Counted from the stretch's first letter, positions 25,118 to 35,570 are shown. The stretch is DNA of 64,000 nucleotides from JANPJV01 sp031425695 (GCA_031425695.1 JANPJV010000116.1:1-64000); one strand, 5' to 3'. Numbers and translations: made by a program. The notes: generated by a model from the sequence alone, not told the origin.

Positions 25118-25180
25118 GCGGCCAAGGCTGCTCCCACGAATGCCAAGCAAAGAATCGCGGCCATGGCCGCTCCCACAAGA
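25118..25180. repeat. REP-like GGGAGC palindromes, two copies
   Basis: CGCGGCCAAGGCTGCTCCCACGAA (given here shortened as GGCCAAGGCTGCTCCCACG) and TCGCGGCCATGGCCGCTCCCAC lie about 37 bases apart. They match the widespread GTGGGAGCGGCC-type extragenic repeat of pseudomonads and xanthomonads. They account for the open frame seen on the minus strand here. Confidence 0.7.
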
Positions 25181-25209
25181 GCAGGGCGAAGACAGGGGTC
25201 GCCCACCCA

Positions 25210-26319
25210 CTAATCACTTGGTGCGCTCAACGCGTCGAACTTCGGATTGCCGCGCAGCGCGGCCCAGGCCGGGTCGAGACGCAACGCGGCCGTTGTCGTG
25301 CCAAATGGCGTCGCGAGTGAATCGCGAAGAATCCCGACCGCGGCTTGTGCATCATCGAAGCGGGCGTGGATTTCCGCGAGTCGCAGCAGTGCGCCCTGCT
25401 GCGCCTGGTGATCATCGGTGATGGCGGCCAGGTGGCGCTCGGCAGCGCCGACGGCCAGTGCCTCGTTGCCGAGTCCCGCGTGTGTCAGGCCGAGCACGCT
25501 GCCCAACAGAGCCGCATCGAAGTCAACTGCACGCAATTCGCCGTCGAGGTGCAGAGCCAGCTGATACTCGGAGCTCGCGGTGGTGTGGCCCAGGAGCTCC
25601 CGCAGTCGCCCTACCTCGATGTGGAAATTCAGGCGCACCCAGCCATTGGCCGTCTTCGCCCGCGCAGCCTGGCCGAAGACGTCGTCCAGGAGCCATACCG
25701 CGTCCGCGTAGCGCCGCTGGTAGAGGAACTGGCGATGGCGTACTTCCACGAGCTTGCGATCACGCGGATGCGGAGGTGGCAGGGTCTTCAGCAGGGCATC
25801 GGCGGCCGCGAGGTCGCCTTCGGCCTGGTGGCTCGAAATCTTGTCGGCGACAAGTTCGAGCCTTGTGGGTGCCAACGCCAAGGCCCGATCAAAAGCGGCT
25901 CGCGCTTCGGGAAATGCGCGCATGCCCGCAAGCAGTTCACCCACGAGCACTGGACGGTCCGGGTTGGACGGCTCCGCGCGTTCGGCTGCGTGCGCGTGTT
26001 CTAGCGCCGACGAGACCCGGCCCAGCTTGCGTTCAAGCCCGGCCGTCGCGCCAAGCAGTGCCACGTCGTCAGGCGATTCCTGCAGCAACAGATACAACGC
26101 ACGCAGTGGTGGCGAGTCCTCTTCGACCATCCGATCGCGCGCTTCCGAGGCCCGGGCCGCTCGAGGCTCCACTCGCTGCGGGAGGTTGACGCTCGGTACC
26201 ACGCTGAATTGCTGAGCGCCGGTGCCCTGCTCGGAATCGCGCCGCCAATGCACCAAGACGGCGACCACCACGCCGAGCAGCAGCGCGGCACCAACGAGCT
26301 TCCGGGGCTTATCCGACAT
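25210..26319 (-). CDS. membrane-anchored TPR protein
   Basis: A 369-residue protein from the ATG at 26319. One N-terminal membrane helix (LVGAALLLGVVVAVLVHW) is followed by TPR-like helix pairs (ALEHAHAAERAEPSNPDRPV, AFPEARAAFDRALALAP). The end, LRLDPAWAALRGNPKFDALSA, is the characteristic closing motif of TPR regions in bacterial adenylate-cyclase and kinase-type proteins. It probably lies in the periplasm or cytoplasm as a scaffold. A CorA-like gene precedes it by 75 bases on the same strand. Confidence 0.8.
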   Translation of the reverse strand: MSDKPRKLVGAALLLGVVVAVLVHWRRDSEQGTGAQQFSVVPSVNLPQRVEPRAARASEARDRMVEEDSPPLRALYLLLQESPDDVALLGATAGLERKLGRVSSALEHAHAAERAEPSNPDRPVLVGELLAGMRAFPEARAAFDRALALAPTRLELVADKISSHQAEGDLAAADALLKTLPPPHPRDRKLVEVRHRQFLYQRRYADAVWLLDDVFGQAARAKTANGWVRLNFHIEVGRLRELLGHTTASSEYQLALHLDGELRAVDFDAALLGSVLGLTHAGLGNEALAVGAAERHLAAITDDHQAQQGALLRLAEIHARFDDAQAAVGILRDSLATPFGTTTAALRLDPAWAALRGNPKFDALSAPSD

Positions 26320-26394
26320 GAGCCTACTGTGCGGCCCGAAGCGTGAAGTTCCGGGGAGTGGCGCCACGTCGAATCTGGTCGGAATCCCGCTTCC

Positions 26395-28029
26395 TCACCC
26401 TTTGCGCCAGATTTGCAGCAAAGCGCCAAACTTCATGCGCGCCGGCAAGGACTCGTTGGAGAGCGCATCGAGGAAATCGGAGAGGCGCTGGGACTTGATG
26501 ATGGTGTACAGCGTCAGCCAGATCGTCGGGATGAATACGGCGGCGAAGTAAGAGAGTTTCTGCCAGAGCGGACTCTCGGCTTCGGCGAGGAGGTTCATGC
26601 CGAGGAAGCCGGTGGTAATGGTGCCAATCAGGCCGAACATGGTGACCACGGTGAGGCGCACGACGGTGTTGGCTTGGCGCCGCAGCGAATCGCTGTCGAG
26701 GTAGTCATTCATGTCCTCGACCTCCTGGCGCAATTCGGCATAGAGGCGTTCGCTGTCGAGCCAGCCCTGGCACATCCGGTAGAGATCGCGTGCCTGCGTC
26801 TGCGCGGAGACCTGCTGGAACCAGTAGCCGTGCGTGAAGCCCAGCAAGGTGCGTTTGAGCAGGCGGATCTGCCGCTTGAATGCGCGGACCGAATCGGCAT
26901 TGCGCAGCTTGAGATGGTTGATGGCATCGACCAGGCGGTCGGACATCATGAACAAGGCGGCGCGCTGCATATGGGCAAGCAGGAACAGCAGGAAGTACTG
27001 GTGACGGAATTGCGCCAGCAGCCCGCGTTCGGCGTCGACGAAATTGCGATCGTCGGCGCGCCCCACCAGGACGAATGCGGCACCGCTGCACAGATAGCGT
27101 GCCGCCGAGCCGTCGGCGCCGGGCGCGTGCCAGTAGCGATCAGAGCAGTAGCGGCTTTCAAAGTCGAGCAGCTCGCGCTCAGGAAACGGCGAACTGTCGG
27201 ACGGGCCAGGCGCGGTCGCCAATGCCAGGCGCACAAAATCCGCGCGCGTCAGTGCATAGGGGTCGGCGACGCCCAGTAACGCCATCTGCGGCATGCGGTG
27301 ATGGTCCACCAGGCGGTAGCGCACGGCGCCCGCCGCGTCCGAGTAGTGCGGCACCAGCGGGCGCAACAGGAAATCCCAGTGGGCCGCGACGCGCGGCGCG
27401 CGCTGACGGCACACCTGGCTCAGATAGAGCGCGCGGTCATCGTAGTCGGAGCTCGCTGCGACCACACCGTCGATGCGCAACCACTCGACCTGCGCCAGGC
27501 AGTGCTCGGCGCGACCGTCCTCGGTCCACTGAGTTGGATAGACGCGCCCAAATCGATAGAGCAGGTCCTGGACGCGCGCGAGCGGCAGGTCCTCTCCGGC
27601 CAGTTCCAGCACCAGGATCGCGACATCCAATCCCTGGAAGAAATATAGATCCACATGCACGACGCGCAGCACTTGCGAGTCCACGCCGTCGTCGGCGCGT
27701 ACGCGCGCGGCGCAAATATCCTGGCGACGATAGACGCGAACAGGCGACGCCGTTGCCGCCTCCGTGTCGGCCTTGCCCTCACCGTAGAGCAGACGCTGCA
27801 CGTACGGTAGAAAGCTGGTGAGCTCGTGATAGTGGCGCTCCTGGAACTGCGTCGCATCCGCGGTGAATTCGTCTGCGAGTCTTGCCCACGGCGCTGCGTC
27901 CCGCTGGTCCAGCGCATGCCAGTGTTCTCCCGTGATCCCCGCATCGGCGCTCGGCATCAACTGCACCGGCCACAGCAGGATTTGGCGGAACTGGCGCACC
28001 AGGGTCGGATCCTCTCCATCCGCTCGCAT
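26395..28029 (-). CDS. CorA-like divalent cation transporter
   Basis: A 544-residue protein. The ATG at 28029 is preferred because GGGAG lies 5 bases upstream. Two C-terminal membrane helices flank the signature GMN (residues about 477-479, in TTGFLGMNLL), which forms the selectivity filter of CorA channels. The second helix is YFAAVFIPTIWLTLYTII. The long N-terminal domain (about 430 residues, with a helical coiled stretch before the membrane) is larger than in standard CorA (about 240-260) and suggests an added regulatory region. The ion is probably Mg2+ or another divalent metal. Confidence 0.82.
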   Translation of the reverse strand: MRADGEDPTLVRQFRQILLWPVQLMPSADAGITGEHWHALDQRDAAPWARLADEFTADATQFQERHYHELTSFLPYVQRLLYGEGKADTEAATASPVRVYRRQDICAARVRADDGVDSQVLRVVHVDLYFFQGLDVAILVLELAGEDLPLARVQDLLYRFGRVYPTQWTEDGRAEHCLAQVEWLRIDGVVAASSDYDDRALYLSQVCRQRAPRVAAHWDFLLRPLVPHYSDAAGAVRYRLVDHHRMPQMALLGVADPYALTRADFVRLALATAPGPSDSSPFPERELLDFESRYCSDRYWHAPGADGSAARYLCSGAAFVLVGRADDRNFVDAERGLLAQFRHQYFLLFLLAHMQRAALFMMSDRLVDAINHLKLRNADSVRAFKRQIRLLKRTLLGFTHGYWFQQVSAQTQARDLYRMCQGWLDSERLYAELRQEVEDMNDYLDSDSLRRQANTVVRLTVVTMFGLIGTITTGFLGMNLLAEAESPLWQKLSYFAAVFIPTIWLTLYTIIKSQRLSDFLDALSNESLPARMKFGALLQIWRKG

Positions 28030-28143
28030 GCCGACTCCCGCGTCGCCGATGGCAGCAACATAGCGCGCTTCCACGACTCCGACCACGGGGGACCGAGGCT
28101 GACAAGCCGGGTATGGTAGGGGCGCCTATCCGCTGACGAGAAC

Positions 28144-30591
28144 ATGCCCATGCGTTGCATCCTGAGAGCGCTACTGGCCAGCCTGGTGATCTGGTCGACC
28201 GGCAGCGGCGCCGAGGAGCGCTATCGGGAGCCACCTGCGGCGATTCGCGAGGTCCTGGATGCAACACCGGCGGCGAGCCACGCGTTCAGTGCTGACTCGA
28301 AATATCTGCTCAGCGTCCGCTACGAGTTGTACCCGCCAATCGCGGAGCTGGCGGCGCCCATGCATCGATTGGCCGGCGTGCGCGTGAACCCGCGCAACAA
28401 CGCACCACACGCCATGCCGCGCTTTCCATGCACGCTCGCGCTACGGGCGTTGCCGAAAGGCGTCGAGAAGCAAATCAAGACGCGTCCCGGCTTGCGCTGC
28501 GCACGCCTCGACTGGAGCCCGGACGGGCGACATTTCGCGTTCCTGGGGATCGAGGAAACGGGCGTGCATCTGTGGATCGGCGATGCGCTTGACGCCAGCG
28601 TTCGCGAAGTACCAGACCTGCGCTTGAACCCGGTCCTGATGCATCCGCTGGCATGGATGCCGGACGGCCGCTCATTGCTGGTCGGGAGTGTCCCTGCCGA
28701 ACGCGAGCCGGTGCCGGTCGCCGCGGCGCCGCTCGGTCCGGAGGTCCGCGACTCGACCCGTGTGACCAAGCCAAGCAGCACCTACGAAGAACGCGATCTT
28801 CTGGAAACACCGCACGATGCCGACCTGTTCGAGTATTACGGCAGCACGCAACTGCGCGTGCTGGATCTCGGCAGCCTGCAGTCGCAGCCCGTCGGTCCGG
28901 TGTCCGTGGTCGGCAACCTGCAGGTGTCGCCGGATGGTGCGTACCTGCTGGTGACGCGCATCAATCGACCGTATGCGTTCTCGCGATCCTGGAACCGTTT
29001 CCCGCGCAGCATCGAGATCTGGACGGCGGATGGCGTGCTGGTCGAGACGGTCGCGGACAAGCCGCTCGCCGACCAGGTCCCGATCCATGGGGTCGAGACT
29101 GGACCGCGCTCCGTGAATTTCATCCCGACACAAGCGCACACGCTGTGGTGGGTCGAGGCGCTCGACCAGGGTGACTGGGCAGTTAAGGTGGCCAAGCGCG
29201 ACCGGGTAGTCCGCAAGCAGATCGGCCAGCCGGCGCAAAGCTGGTTCGAGCTCGACCAGCGTCTGTCCAATCTCGGTTTCATCGAGGGCGGCGACACCGC
29301 GCTGGTCACCGAATGGGAGCGCGATCGACGTTGGACGCGAAGCTTCCTCGTGGATACCGGCGCCCAGCCGCCGAAACCAAGATTGCTCTGGGACCGCAGC
29401 TTCAACGACAGCTATGCCGATCCGGGTTATCCGCTGTATCGGCCCCTGCCCGGCAATCACTACGTCATTCGTCGCGACGGCAAACGCATCTGGCTGAGTG
29501 GCGACGGTGCCACCACGCTCGGCAAGCGGCCCTTTCTCGACGTGCTCGACTTGACGACGCTCGAGTCCACGCGCCTGTTCCGGGCGACGCCGACCATGCT
29601 GGAAAGCTTTCGCGCCTGGGACGATCCCGTGCGCGGCACCTTCTACAGCATGCGCGAATCGCCGCGTGACCCGCGCAACCTGATGCATGTCACGCTCGGC
29701 AAGACGGTCAGGAATGCAGCCGCCGGCGAGGCCACGCGCACGGCGGAACGCACGCAGATCACCCGCGAGCTCGACCCGGCGCCGCAGTTGCGCGGAATCA
29801 AGAAGCAACTGGTCAGCTTCAAGCGCAAGGACGGGGTGCAGCTCGCGATGACGGTCTACCTGCCGCCCGGCCACAAGGCCGGTACGCGGGTACCGACGCT
29901 GCTGTGGGCGTATCCGCTGGAGTACTCCGACGCGGCCACGGCCGGACAGGTGAATGCGGCGCCGAACGCATTCGTCGTTCCCTATGGCGCTGCCTTCGAG
30001 CTGCTGCCCCTGGCTGGCTATGCGGTGATCGACGTGGCCATGCCGATCGTCGGACCGACCGAAACCGTGTACGAAAGCTTTGTCGAGCAGATCGTCGACA
30101 ACGCCGCGGCGACGATCGACGAAGCCGTAAGGATGGGCTTTGCGGATCGCGATCGCATCGGCGTCTTCGGCCACAGCCACGGCGCGTTGATGACCAGCAA
30201 CCTGCTGATCTGGTCGGATCTATTCCGCGCCGGCGTCGCCCGCAGCGGTGCCTACAACCACACGCTGCGACCGTTCGGCTTCCAGACGGAACACCGCACG
30301 CTGTACCAGGCCAGGGACACCTACCTCAAGCTCTCGCCGACGCTCAATGCCGACAAGGTCGACGAACCGCTGCTGCTGATCCACGGCGCCATCGACGCCA
30401 ACCCCGGCACCGTACCGCTGCAGAGCGAAAAGCTGTTCGAGGCCGTGCGCGGCGTCGGTGGCACCACGCGGCTGGTCATGCTCCCGTTCGAATCCCACGG
30501 CTACCAGGGGCGCGAATCGGTCGGGCATGTACTGGCCGAGACCATCGACTGGTTCGATCGCTACGTCAAGAACGCGGAATTGAATAAGTAG
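28144..30591 (+). CDS. secreted S9 family serine peptidase (prolyl oligopeptidase type)
   Basis: An 815-residue protein with a signal peptide (MPMRCILRALLASLVIWSTG). Residues about 40-560 form a beta-propeller (WSPDGRHFAFLG, VSPDGAYLLVTR). The C-terminal alpha/beta-hydrolase domain has the triad Ser678 (GHSHGALM), Asp751 (HGAIDANPG) and His785 (ESHGYQG). GHSHGA replaces the usual GxSxGG, as in glutamyl-endopeptidase-like members. It degrades peptides in the periplasm or medium. The TAG stop lies within the left end of a GTAGCC repeat. Confidence 0.92.
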   Translation: MPMRCILRALLASLVIWSTGSGAEERYREPPAAIREVLDATPAASHAFSADSKYLLSVRYELYPPIAELAAPMHRLAGVRVNPRNNAPHAMPRFPCTLALRALPKGVEKQIKTRPGLRCARLDWSPDGRHFAFLGIEETGVHLWIGDALDASVREVPDLRLNPVLMHPLAWMPDGRSLLVGSVPAEREPVPVAAAPLGPEVRDSTRVTKPSSTYEERDLLETPHDADLFEYYGSTQLRVLDLGSLQSQPVGPVSVVGNLQVSPDGAYLLVTRINRPYAFSRSWNRFPRSIEIWTADGVLVETVADKPLADQVPIHGVETGPRSVNFIPTQAHTLWWVEALDQGDWAVKVAKRDRVVRKQIGQPAQSWFELDQRLSNLGFIEGGDTALVTEWERDRRWTRSFLVDTGAQPPKPRLLWDRSFNDSYADPGYPLYRPLPGNHYVIRRDGKRIWLSGDGATTLGKRPFLDVLDLTTLESTRLFRATPTMLESFRAWDDPVRGTFYSMRESPRDPRNLMHVTLGKTVRNAAAGEATRTAERTQITRELDPAPQLRGIKKQLVSFKRKDGVQLAMTVYLPPGHKAGTRVPTLLWAYPLEYSDAATAGQVNAAPNAFVVPYGAAFELLPLAGYAVIDVAMPIVGPTETVYESFVEQIVDNAAATIDEAVRMGFADRDRIGVFGHSHGALMTSNLLIWSDLFRAGVARSGAYNHTLRPFGFQTEHRTLYQARDTYLKLSPTLNADKVDEPLLLIHGAIDANPGTVPLQSEKLFEAVRGVGGTTRLVMLPFESHGYQGRESVGHVLAETIDWFDRYVKNAELNK

Positions 30592-30663
30592 CCTGGGTAA
30601 GCGCAGCTGAGCCGGGAACCGATCCGCAGGAATTTCCCCGGGTGCGCCTGCGGCTACCCAGGC
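30588..30663. repeat. GTAGCC-type intergenic palindrome
   Basis: The left arm GTAGCCTGGGTAAGCGCAGC and right arm GGTGCGCCTGCGGCTACCCA form an imperfect hairpin. The repeat begins inside the stop codon of the S9 peptidase and ends before a converging gene. Confidence 0.7.
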
Positions 30664-30693
30664 AACCGAAGCGCCGCTCTACCGCCAGCCCGT

Positions 30694-31776
30694 TTACTCG
30701 AACCCTGCTGCAAACACCAATTCCTGCACGGCTGCGAAACCGTTGAGGACGGCCTGGTTGTCGACCAGGGCGACTTCGTTGGACGCAGGCGGTGCAAAGG
30801 CCATGGCGCTGACGGAATAGGGGCTGCCCAAGGGGGCAAACGCGCCCAATGTGCGGGTAACCGACAGGACCACGCTCGAGCCAGGTGCCAGGGAAACGTT
30901 GCTGAGCGCAATGTTCCCGGAGCCACTCGTACTGCCACAACTGGCGCCCGCGGTCGGCGTGCAATTCCAGCTGCCAGCAGAAAAATTGACGACCAGGCCG
31001 CTGGTGTTTTTCGGATACCAGTCACGCACACGTACGCCGGCGATGCCGCTCGGGCCGGTATTGCTGACCACGATCGAATACGCGAGCGTCGAACCGGGCA
31101 TCACGCTAGCGGGTCCCATCAGCGACACACTCAGGTTTGCGCCAGCGCCTTTGTAGGGGACAGAAGCACCCGCACCGAGACCCCCGTTGTCACCCTGGAA
31201 GCAGCTGGCATTTGCGGCCGGCAACATCGCGCAGCACGCCAATTGCGTACTTGCGTCCACCCGGAACGAGGAAGACCCGCCGCCGTTGGTGACAAAATTG
31301 AAGCCGGAAATCCCGCCATAAAGTACCGCGCCCACTTCGTTATTGGGGTCGGTGATTCGCAATCCGACCGGATTGACAGCAGCGCTCGGAACCGGCGCGA
31401 AATCGACACACAGCAAAGGTTGCGCGACCCGCAGGCTGATGACGCGTCGGCCCTGAGCGACGGTTCGATTGAAATAATCGACCGGCGTCATCAGCAATTG
31501 AATGCGCCCCGAATCGTTGATCTCAAGACCGGTATTGCCGCCCAAAACCGATTTCTCGTTGTCAGGCGCTTCAAAGCCCGCACATTGGGTCAAGCCGCCG
31601 ATGAGAGAACGCGCGGTGACGTTGCCACTGGATGGGTTGATGCTGACAGCGGCAATTGACGTCGACGCTGAAAGCGGTATCGGCGCCACATTGTCGAGGG
31701 AAATGATCTGCGCGCTCGCTGGCAGCGCCGCACTGGCAGTAATCGCCAGCACCGAAAGCCTTGCCATAATTTTCAC
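30694..31776 (-). CDS. secreted DUF11-domain protein with GFE tag
   Basis: A 360-residue protein. The GTG at 31776 is preferred over the ATG three codons later because GGAGGG lies 7 bases before it and a full signal peptide follows (VKIMARLSVLAITASAALPA). The N-terminal part is unrecognised and contains several cysteines (LACCAMLPAANASCF). From about residue 210 a DUF11 fold is visible (LAYSIVVSNTGPSGIAGVRV). The end is ELVFAAGFE, the tag shared with three other proteins here. It probably lies outside the outer membrane or is released. Confidence 0.83.
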   Translation of the reverse strand: MKIMARLSVLAITASAALPASAQIISLDNVAPIPLSASTSIAAVSINPSSGNVTARSLIGGLTQCAGFEAPDNEKSVLGGNTGLEINDSGRIQLLMTPVDYFNRTVAQGRRVISLRVAQPLLCVDFAPVPSAAVNPVGLRITDPNNEVGAVLYGGISGFNFVTNGGGSSSFRVDASTQLACCAMLPAANASCFQGDNGGLGAGASVPYKGAGANLSVSLMGPASVMPGSTLAYSIVVSNTGPSGIAGVRVRDWYPKNTSGLVVNFSAGSWNCTPTAGASCGSTSGSGNIALSNVSLAPGSSVVLSVTRTLGAFAPLGSPYSVSAMAFAPPASNEVALVDNQAVLNGFAAVQELVFAAGFE

Positions 31777-32016
31777 AAAACCACCCTCCGGGTGGTGCAA
31801 AGCTCGCAAATGCGACGCCAAGCCGACCCAATCCGCCCAGGATCTTACTAGCAAGGTATCGGCGGGACAACTCGACCATTCATTCCGGCGTTCAGACGCA
31901 ACGGTCGCGGGCATTAATCAAAGCGGTTGACCGCGCCGCGTTCTGGTTCGCCCCGACCCATCAGTCATCGTCCCTGCCCTGTCCCATCGCGACCCGTGCG
32001 CGGTTATTGTGCTGGG

Positions 32017-35000
32017 ATGGAGTACCGCATCTGTACGCGCTGTGAGGGACTGGGGGGCGTCACCGCGAGCGCTTGCGGGCGCTGTGGTGGCGTACTGCGA
32101 CTGGCCGACGAGACGGAGTACGTCGGCCACCAGTTCGGCAGTTACCTGCTGACAGCTGTGATCGGCATCGGCGGAATGGGCGTCGTCTATCGCGCTCGGC
32201 ATGTGCGCCTCGACAAGCCGGCGGCGGTCAAGCTGGTGCCGCCACAGGGGAGCGCCGGGGAGTTTGACTAGCGTTTCCTGCGCGAAGCGCAGCTGCTGGC
32301 GACGCTCAAGCATCCGGGCGTGGTCGAAATCTACGACTTCGACGTCACCGACAAGGAGGTGCCCTGGTACGTCATGGAGTTTCTCGAGGGCGCCAGCCTG
32401 GCCGAGTTGCGCGAGCGCCTGGGCACGCTGTCGCCAGCGCACATCGGCCGCATCCTGTCCGAGCTCGGCGAGGCGTTGATGCACGCGCACGAGCACGGCG
32501 TGGTCCACCGTGATCTCAAGCCGGCCAACGTGTTCCTGGCCCGCCAGTCGAGCCGCCGCAGCAAGGTGAAGCTGCTCGACTTCGGCATCGCCAAGCGGAT
32601 CGACCTCTCTGCCTTGTCCGCCGCGCAGCTGACCAGTACGGGCGTGGTGATGGGCACGCCGATGTACCTCGCGCCGGAACAGGTCGATGCCGGCGCGGTC
32701 TCGGCGGCGACCGACCAGTACGCGCTGGCGTTGATCGTCGCCGAGCTGCTGATTGGCGAACCGTGGCGGCTGGGCCTGTCGATCTCGCGCATCGCCAGCG
32801 AGGAGATCCTCTTCCCGCTCGACGTTGCACGCCTTCCGGAGGGAATCGGCGCGGCACTGTCGGCTGCATTGGTGCGCGCGACCCAGCCGCGTCCGGCCGA
32901 TCGATTCCCCTCCATCGCCGATTTCGTCGCGGCGTGCGCGTTGCCGGTCGACGCCGAACTGACCGAGCTGCTCGAAGCATTCGAGGAACCGGCGACAACC
33001 GTGCGCATCACGGAAGGGCGCGCCGGCGCGGCGTCGGCTCGCGACTCGGCGCGCGCACGGCGGACGCCGGATGGCTCCAACCCGCAGCGTGAGCGTAGCG
33101 CCATCGCGGCCACCACGCCGGCGGAGAACCAGCTCGCGGCGACCACGACACCGTTGCCATACACGATTGATCCCCTGTCCGCGCCAGCAAGACGAGTGCG
33201 CCCGCGCATGCTCCTGTGGACGCTGCTGACGGTATTGCTGGCGTTCGCCACCGCTGCCGCAATTCGTTGGCGGGCTGCACCGGCGGCGCCCCAGCAGCTT
33301 TCGGGAAGCGTGCAGAGCGAGGTTCCCGTGCCGGCAGACGCGCGCGAGATTCTCGACGTGCGCAACGGCATCGTGGTACTGGATGCCGGGAGTGCCCTGG
33401 TGTTGCGGCCGCTCGATCCCGCGGGCGAGAGCAGTCGCGTCGAGCTGCAGCCGGGCACCCGCATCGTCGGGGCGCTCGAATCCCACGAAATCGTCTTGCA
33501 CCAGCCGCCGAACCTGGTGGCGCGCGCGCCCGAGGACGGTAGCCTGCGCGTACTCGCGCAACTGCCGGCCCTCGACGCATGGCCGGGTGCGACACGTGAA
33601 CCGCGGCGCATGTGGATCGACCATTCCGGTCAACTGCTGTGCGTGCGACAGGGACAGCTGCTCGAGTTGTTCGCGATCGGCGCGGGTGCGTTGCGGAGTG
33701 TCGCGCGCATACCGGTGGAGCCGAGTGTCGGTCTGCGTATAGCGCTGTCGGATCGCCACCTCGCGGTGTTCAGCAATGCCTCCCGTACGCTCGCCCTGTA
33801 CGCCAGCGACGGCCCGCAGCGCTGGCAGCGCAGTCTGGACGAACCGCGCGTGCATGCGCTCGATCTCGACGAGGGCGCCGGCGTGGTCGCAGTGGTCGGC
33901 TGGTTCCCGAAACTCCGGCGGCTCGAGCTCACCGATGGCAATGAATTGCCTGCCGTCGACCTGCACGGCAATAACGAAAGCGTGCTGCAACTCGCTGACG
34001 GCCGCGTCGCCGTGGGTGGCGATTCCGGGGTGGTCCTGGTGGGCCGCGATGGCAAAGTCGACCCGCTCGCGAACGCGGGCAGCGGAATAGCCGGGCTGCA
34101 CTGGGGCGGCGGCCACCTCGCAGTGCTCGACGTCGGCAAGCAGCGTCTGCGCACGGTCAATCTCGGTGGTCCGCGCATACTGACTTCGACTGCTTTCGGT
34201 GACTCGGAACTGTGGACGCTCGCCCGCGATACGCAGCAACGGCTGTATGTCGGCGGTCGCGATGGCAAGCTTTATCGACGCACCGATGCGGGGGTCGACA
34301 GCCATGCGCTGCACGCAGATGGCATCACCGACCTGGTCCTCGACGACACGCATCTGGCGAGTGCGTCCGACGACCGGACCATTGCGGTCTGGCAGCTCAG
34401 TGACATGCGCACCGCCTATCGCTCGCGCAGCCATGACTTCCTGGTCAACCAACTGTGGCTGCAGCGGCCGGCGGATCAGGCCGGGCCCGCAACGTCGCTG
34501 TGGTCGAGCTCGCACGACGGCAAGCTGAAGCGCTGGAGCTGGCCGGACCTCGGCGAACAGGAAGCCATCGACGTCAATGCGCTCACCGGAAAATCGCTGC
34601 AGCTGCATGCGCTGTGGATGAATGCGAGCAGCGACCGAGCGCTGGTCGGCACCTGGAATCATCAGTTGCTGCTCCTGCAACGCGCGGCACCGGGAATCTG
34701 GATCGCGCGCGGGCTACCGGTCGCGAGCCAGGCCACCTACCGTCTGGTCGCACTGCCGCAAGCACGCGCCGTGTTCGTGGTGGGCCTCTATCCATCGCGG
34801 CTGTGGCTGTTCGATCTCGACACGGGTGCGCTGCAGCCCTTGCCCGACCATGGCCAGGAATGGACCTACGCCGCCACCGGCCTCGAAGGCGGACAAGTCT
34901 GGACAGTCGGCATCGGCGCCATCGGCCACTTTAAAATCGAGCGCAGCGGCGAAGCGTTGCAGCACACAGGCAGTGTGACTCTTTGCAGCAGTTGCGGGAG

Positions 35001-35112
35001 CTTGAGCGTGCTGCTCGCCCAGCAAACTGCCGGCACATTGACCGTTGCCGACTCGAGCGGTCGCGTACACGAGCTCGATGTCGGCGTGCTCGACGGGGCG
35101 ACGTCACCATAG
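32017..35112 (+). pseudogene. Ser/Thr protein kinase with beta-propeller, interrupted by in-frame TAG
   Basis: From the ATG at 32017 the frame gives a double-Cys zinc ribbon (CTRCEGLGG...CGRCG), then a Hanks-type kinase: Gly loop GIGGMG at 50-55 and Lys72 in AVKLV. Codon 85 is TAG (32269-32271), between GEFD and RFLREAQ, where relatives have Gln or Glu. The same frame then continues without break: HRDLKPAN (Asp166), DFG (Asp188), APEQ, a membrane helix near 398-417 and a WD40-like propeller (SASDDRTIAVWQL). One base change (CAG or GAG to TAG) explains it. Restart downstream would lack the ATP-binding part. It is inactive unless TAG is read through or is a sequencing error. Confidence 0.85.
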
Positions 35113-35135
35113 GTATCGAGAAGCACACCGGAGAA

Positions 35136-35263
35136 CTGGTCGTAGGTCATGTTGACCGCGTGAGCGGTCTACTTGACGCGTTCGAATCTTGCGACAGGGT
35201 CTAGCAGGCCGCTGCGCGGTCAACATGACCTACCAGAAGCGTGAGCTTGCAAGAGCGTCAAGT
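35136..35263. repeat. interleaved inverted repeats
   Basis: CTGGTCGTAGGTCATGTTGA (from 35136) is mirrored by GCGGTCAACATGACCTACCAG (shortened from 35216 to 35236). A second pair, CTTGACGC...TCTTGC (35172-35192) and GCTTGCAAGAGCGTCAAG (35245-35262), is interleaved with it rather than nested. The element lies in the 458-bp gap between the kinase and the peptide gene. The rest of that gap has a coding-like stretch (LPPCGSQTAIARTTRALKAK) but no recognised gene. Confidence 0.6.
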
Positions 35264-35570
35264 AAGTTGCACTTCACGACTTCCGCCGTGTGGATCGCAA
35301 ACCGCGATAGCCAGAACGACGCGTGCTCTGAAAGCGAAGGGTCATCACCTGTGGGCATGGGTGAGCGTCCGTAGCCGCGCCATGTTGGCGCCTCCAGCGC
35401 CGAAGAAATTTCTTGGCCCGATGATCTCCGGCGTGTCGAGCGGCCGTACGTTTAGATCAATGGCGCTGCTGCCAGCGAGCGCACAAACCGTTGTTGTACC
35501 CAACGTCCACCAGCGTCAGCCGACGCGCATCTGCTGCCGACCCCGGCGGCACCACTCGAGGAGTAGCACC

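Noticed and set aside
25012..25206. A 64-residue minus-strand protein with a hydrophobic start
   Set aside because: The frame runs through two REP-like palindromes and has no family match, so the repeats explain it.
31918..34680. A 920-codon minus-strand open frame opposite the kinase gene
   Set aside because: Low-complexity Arg/Gln-rich sequence with no recognisable fold; the plus frame has all kinase and propeller motifs despite its TAG.
35136..35236. Integron attC site
   Set aside because: The arms lack the conserved GTTRRRY and RYYYAAC cores at the right places and there is no integrase or cassette nearby.
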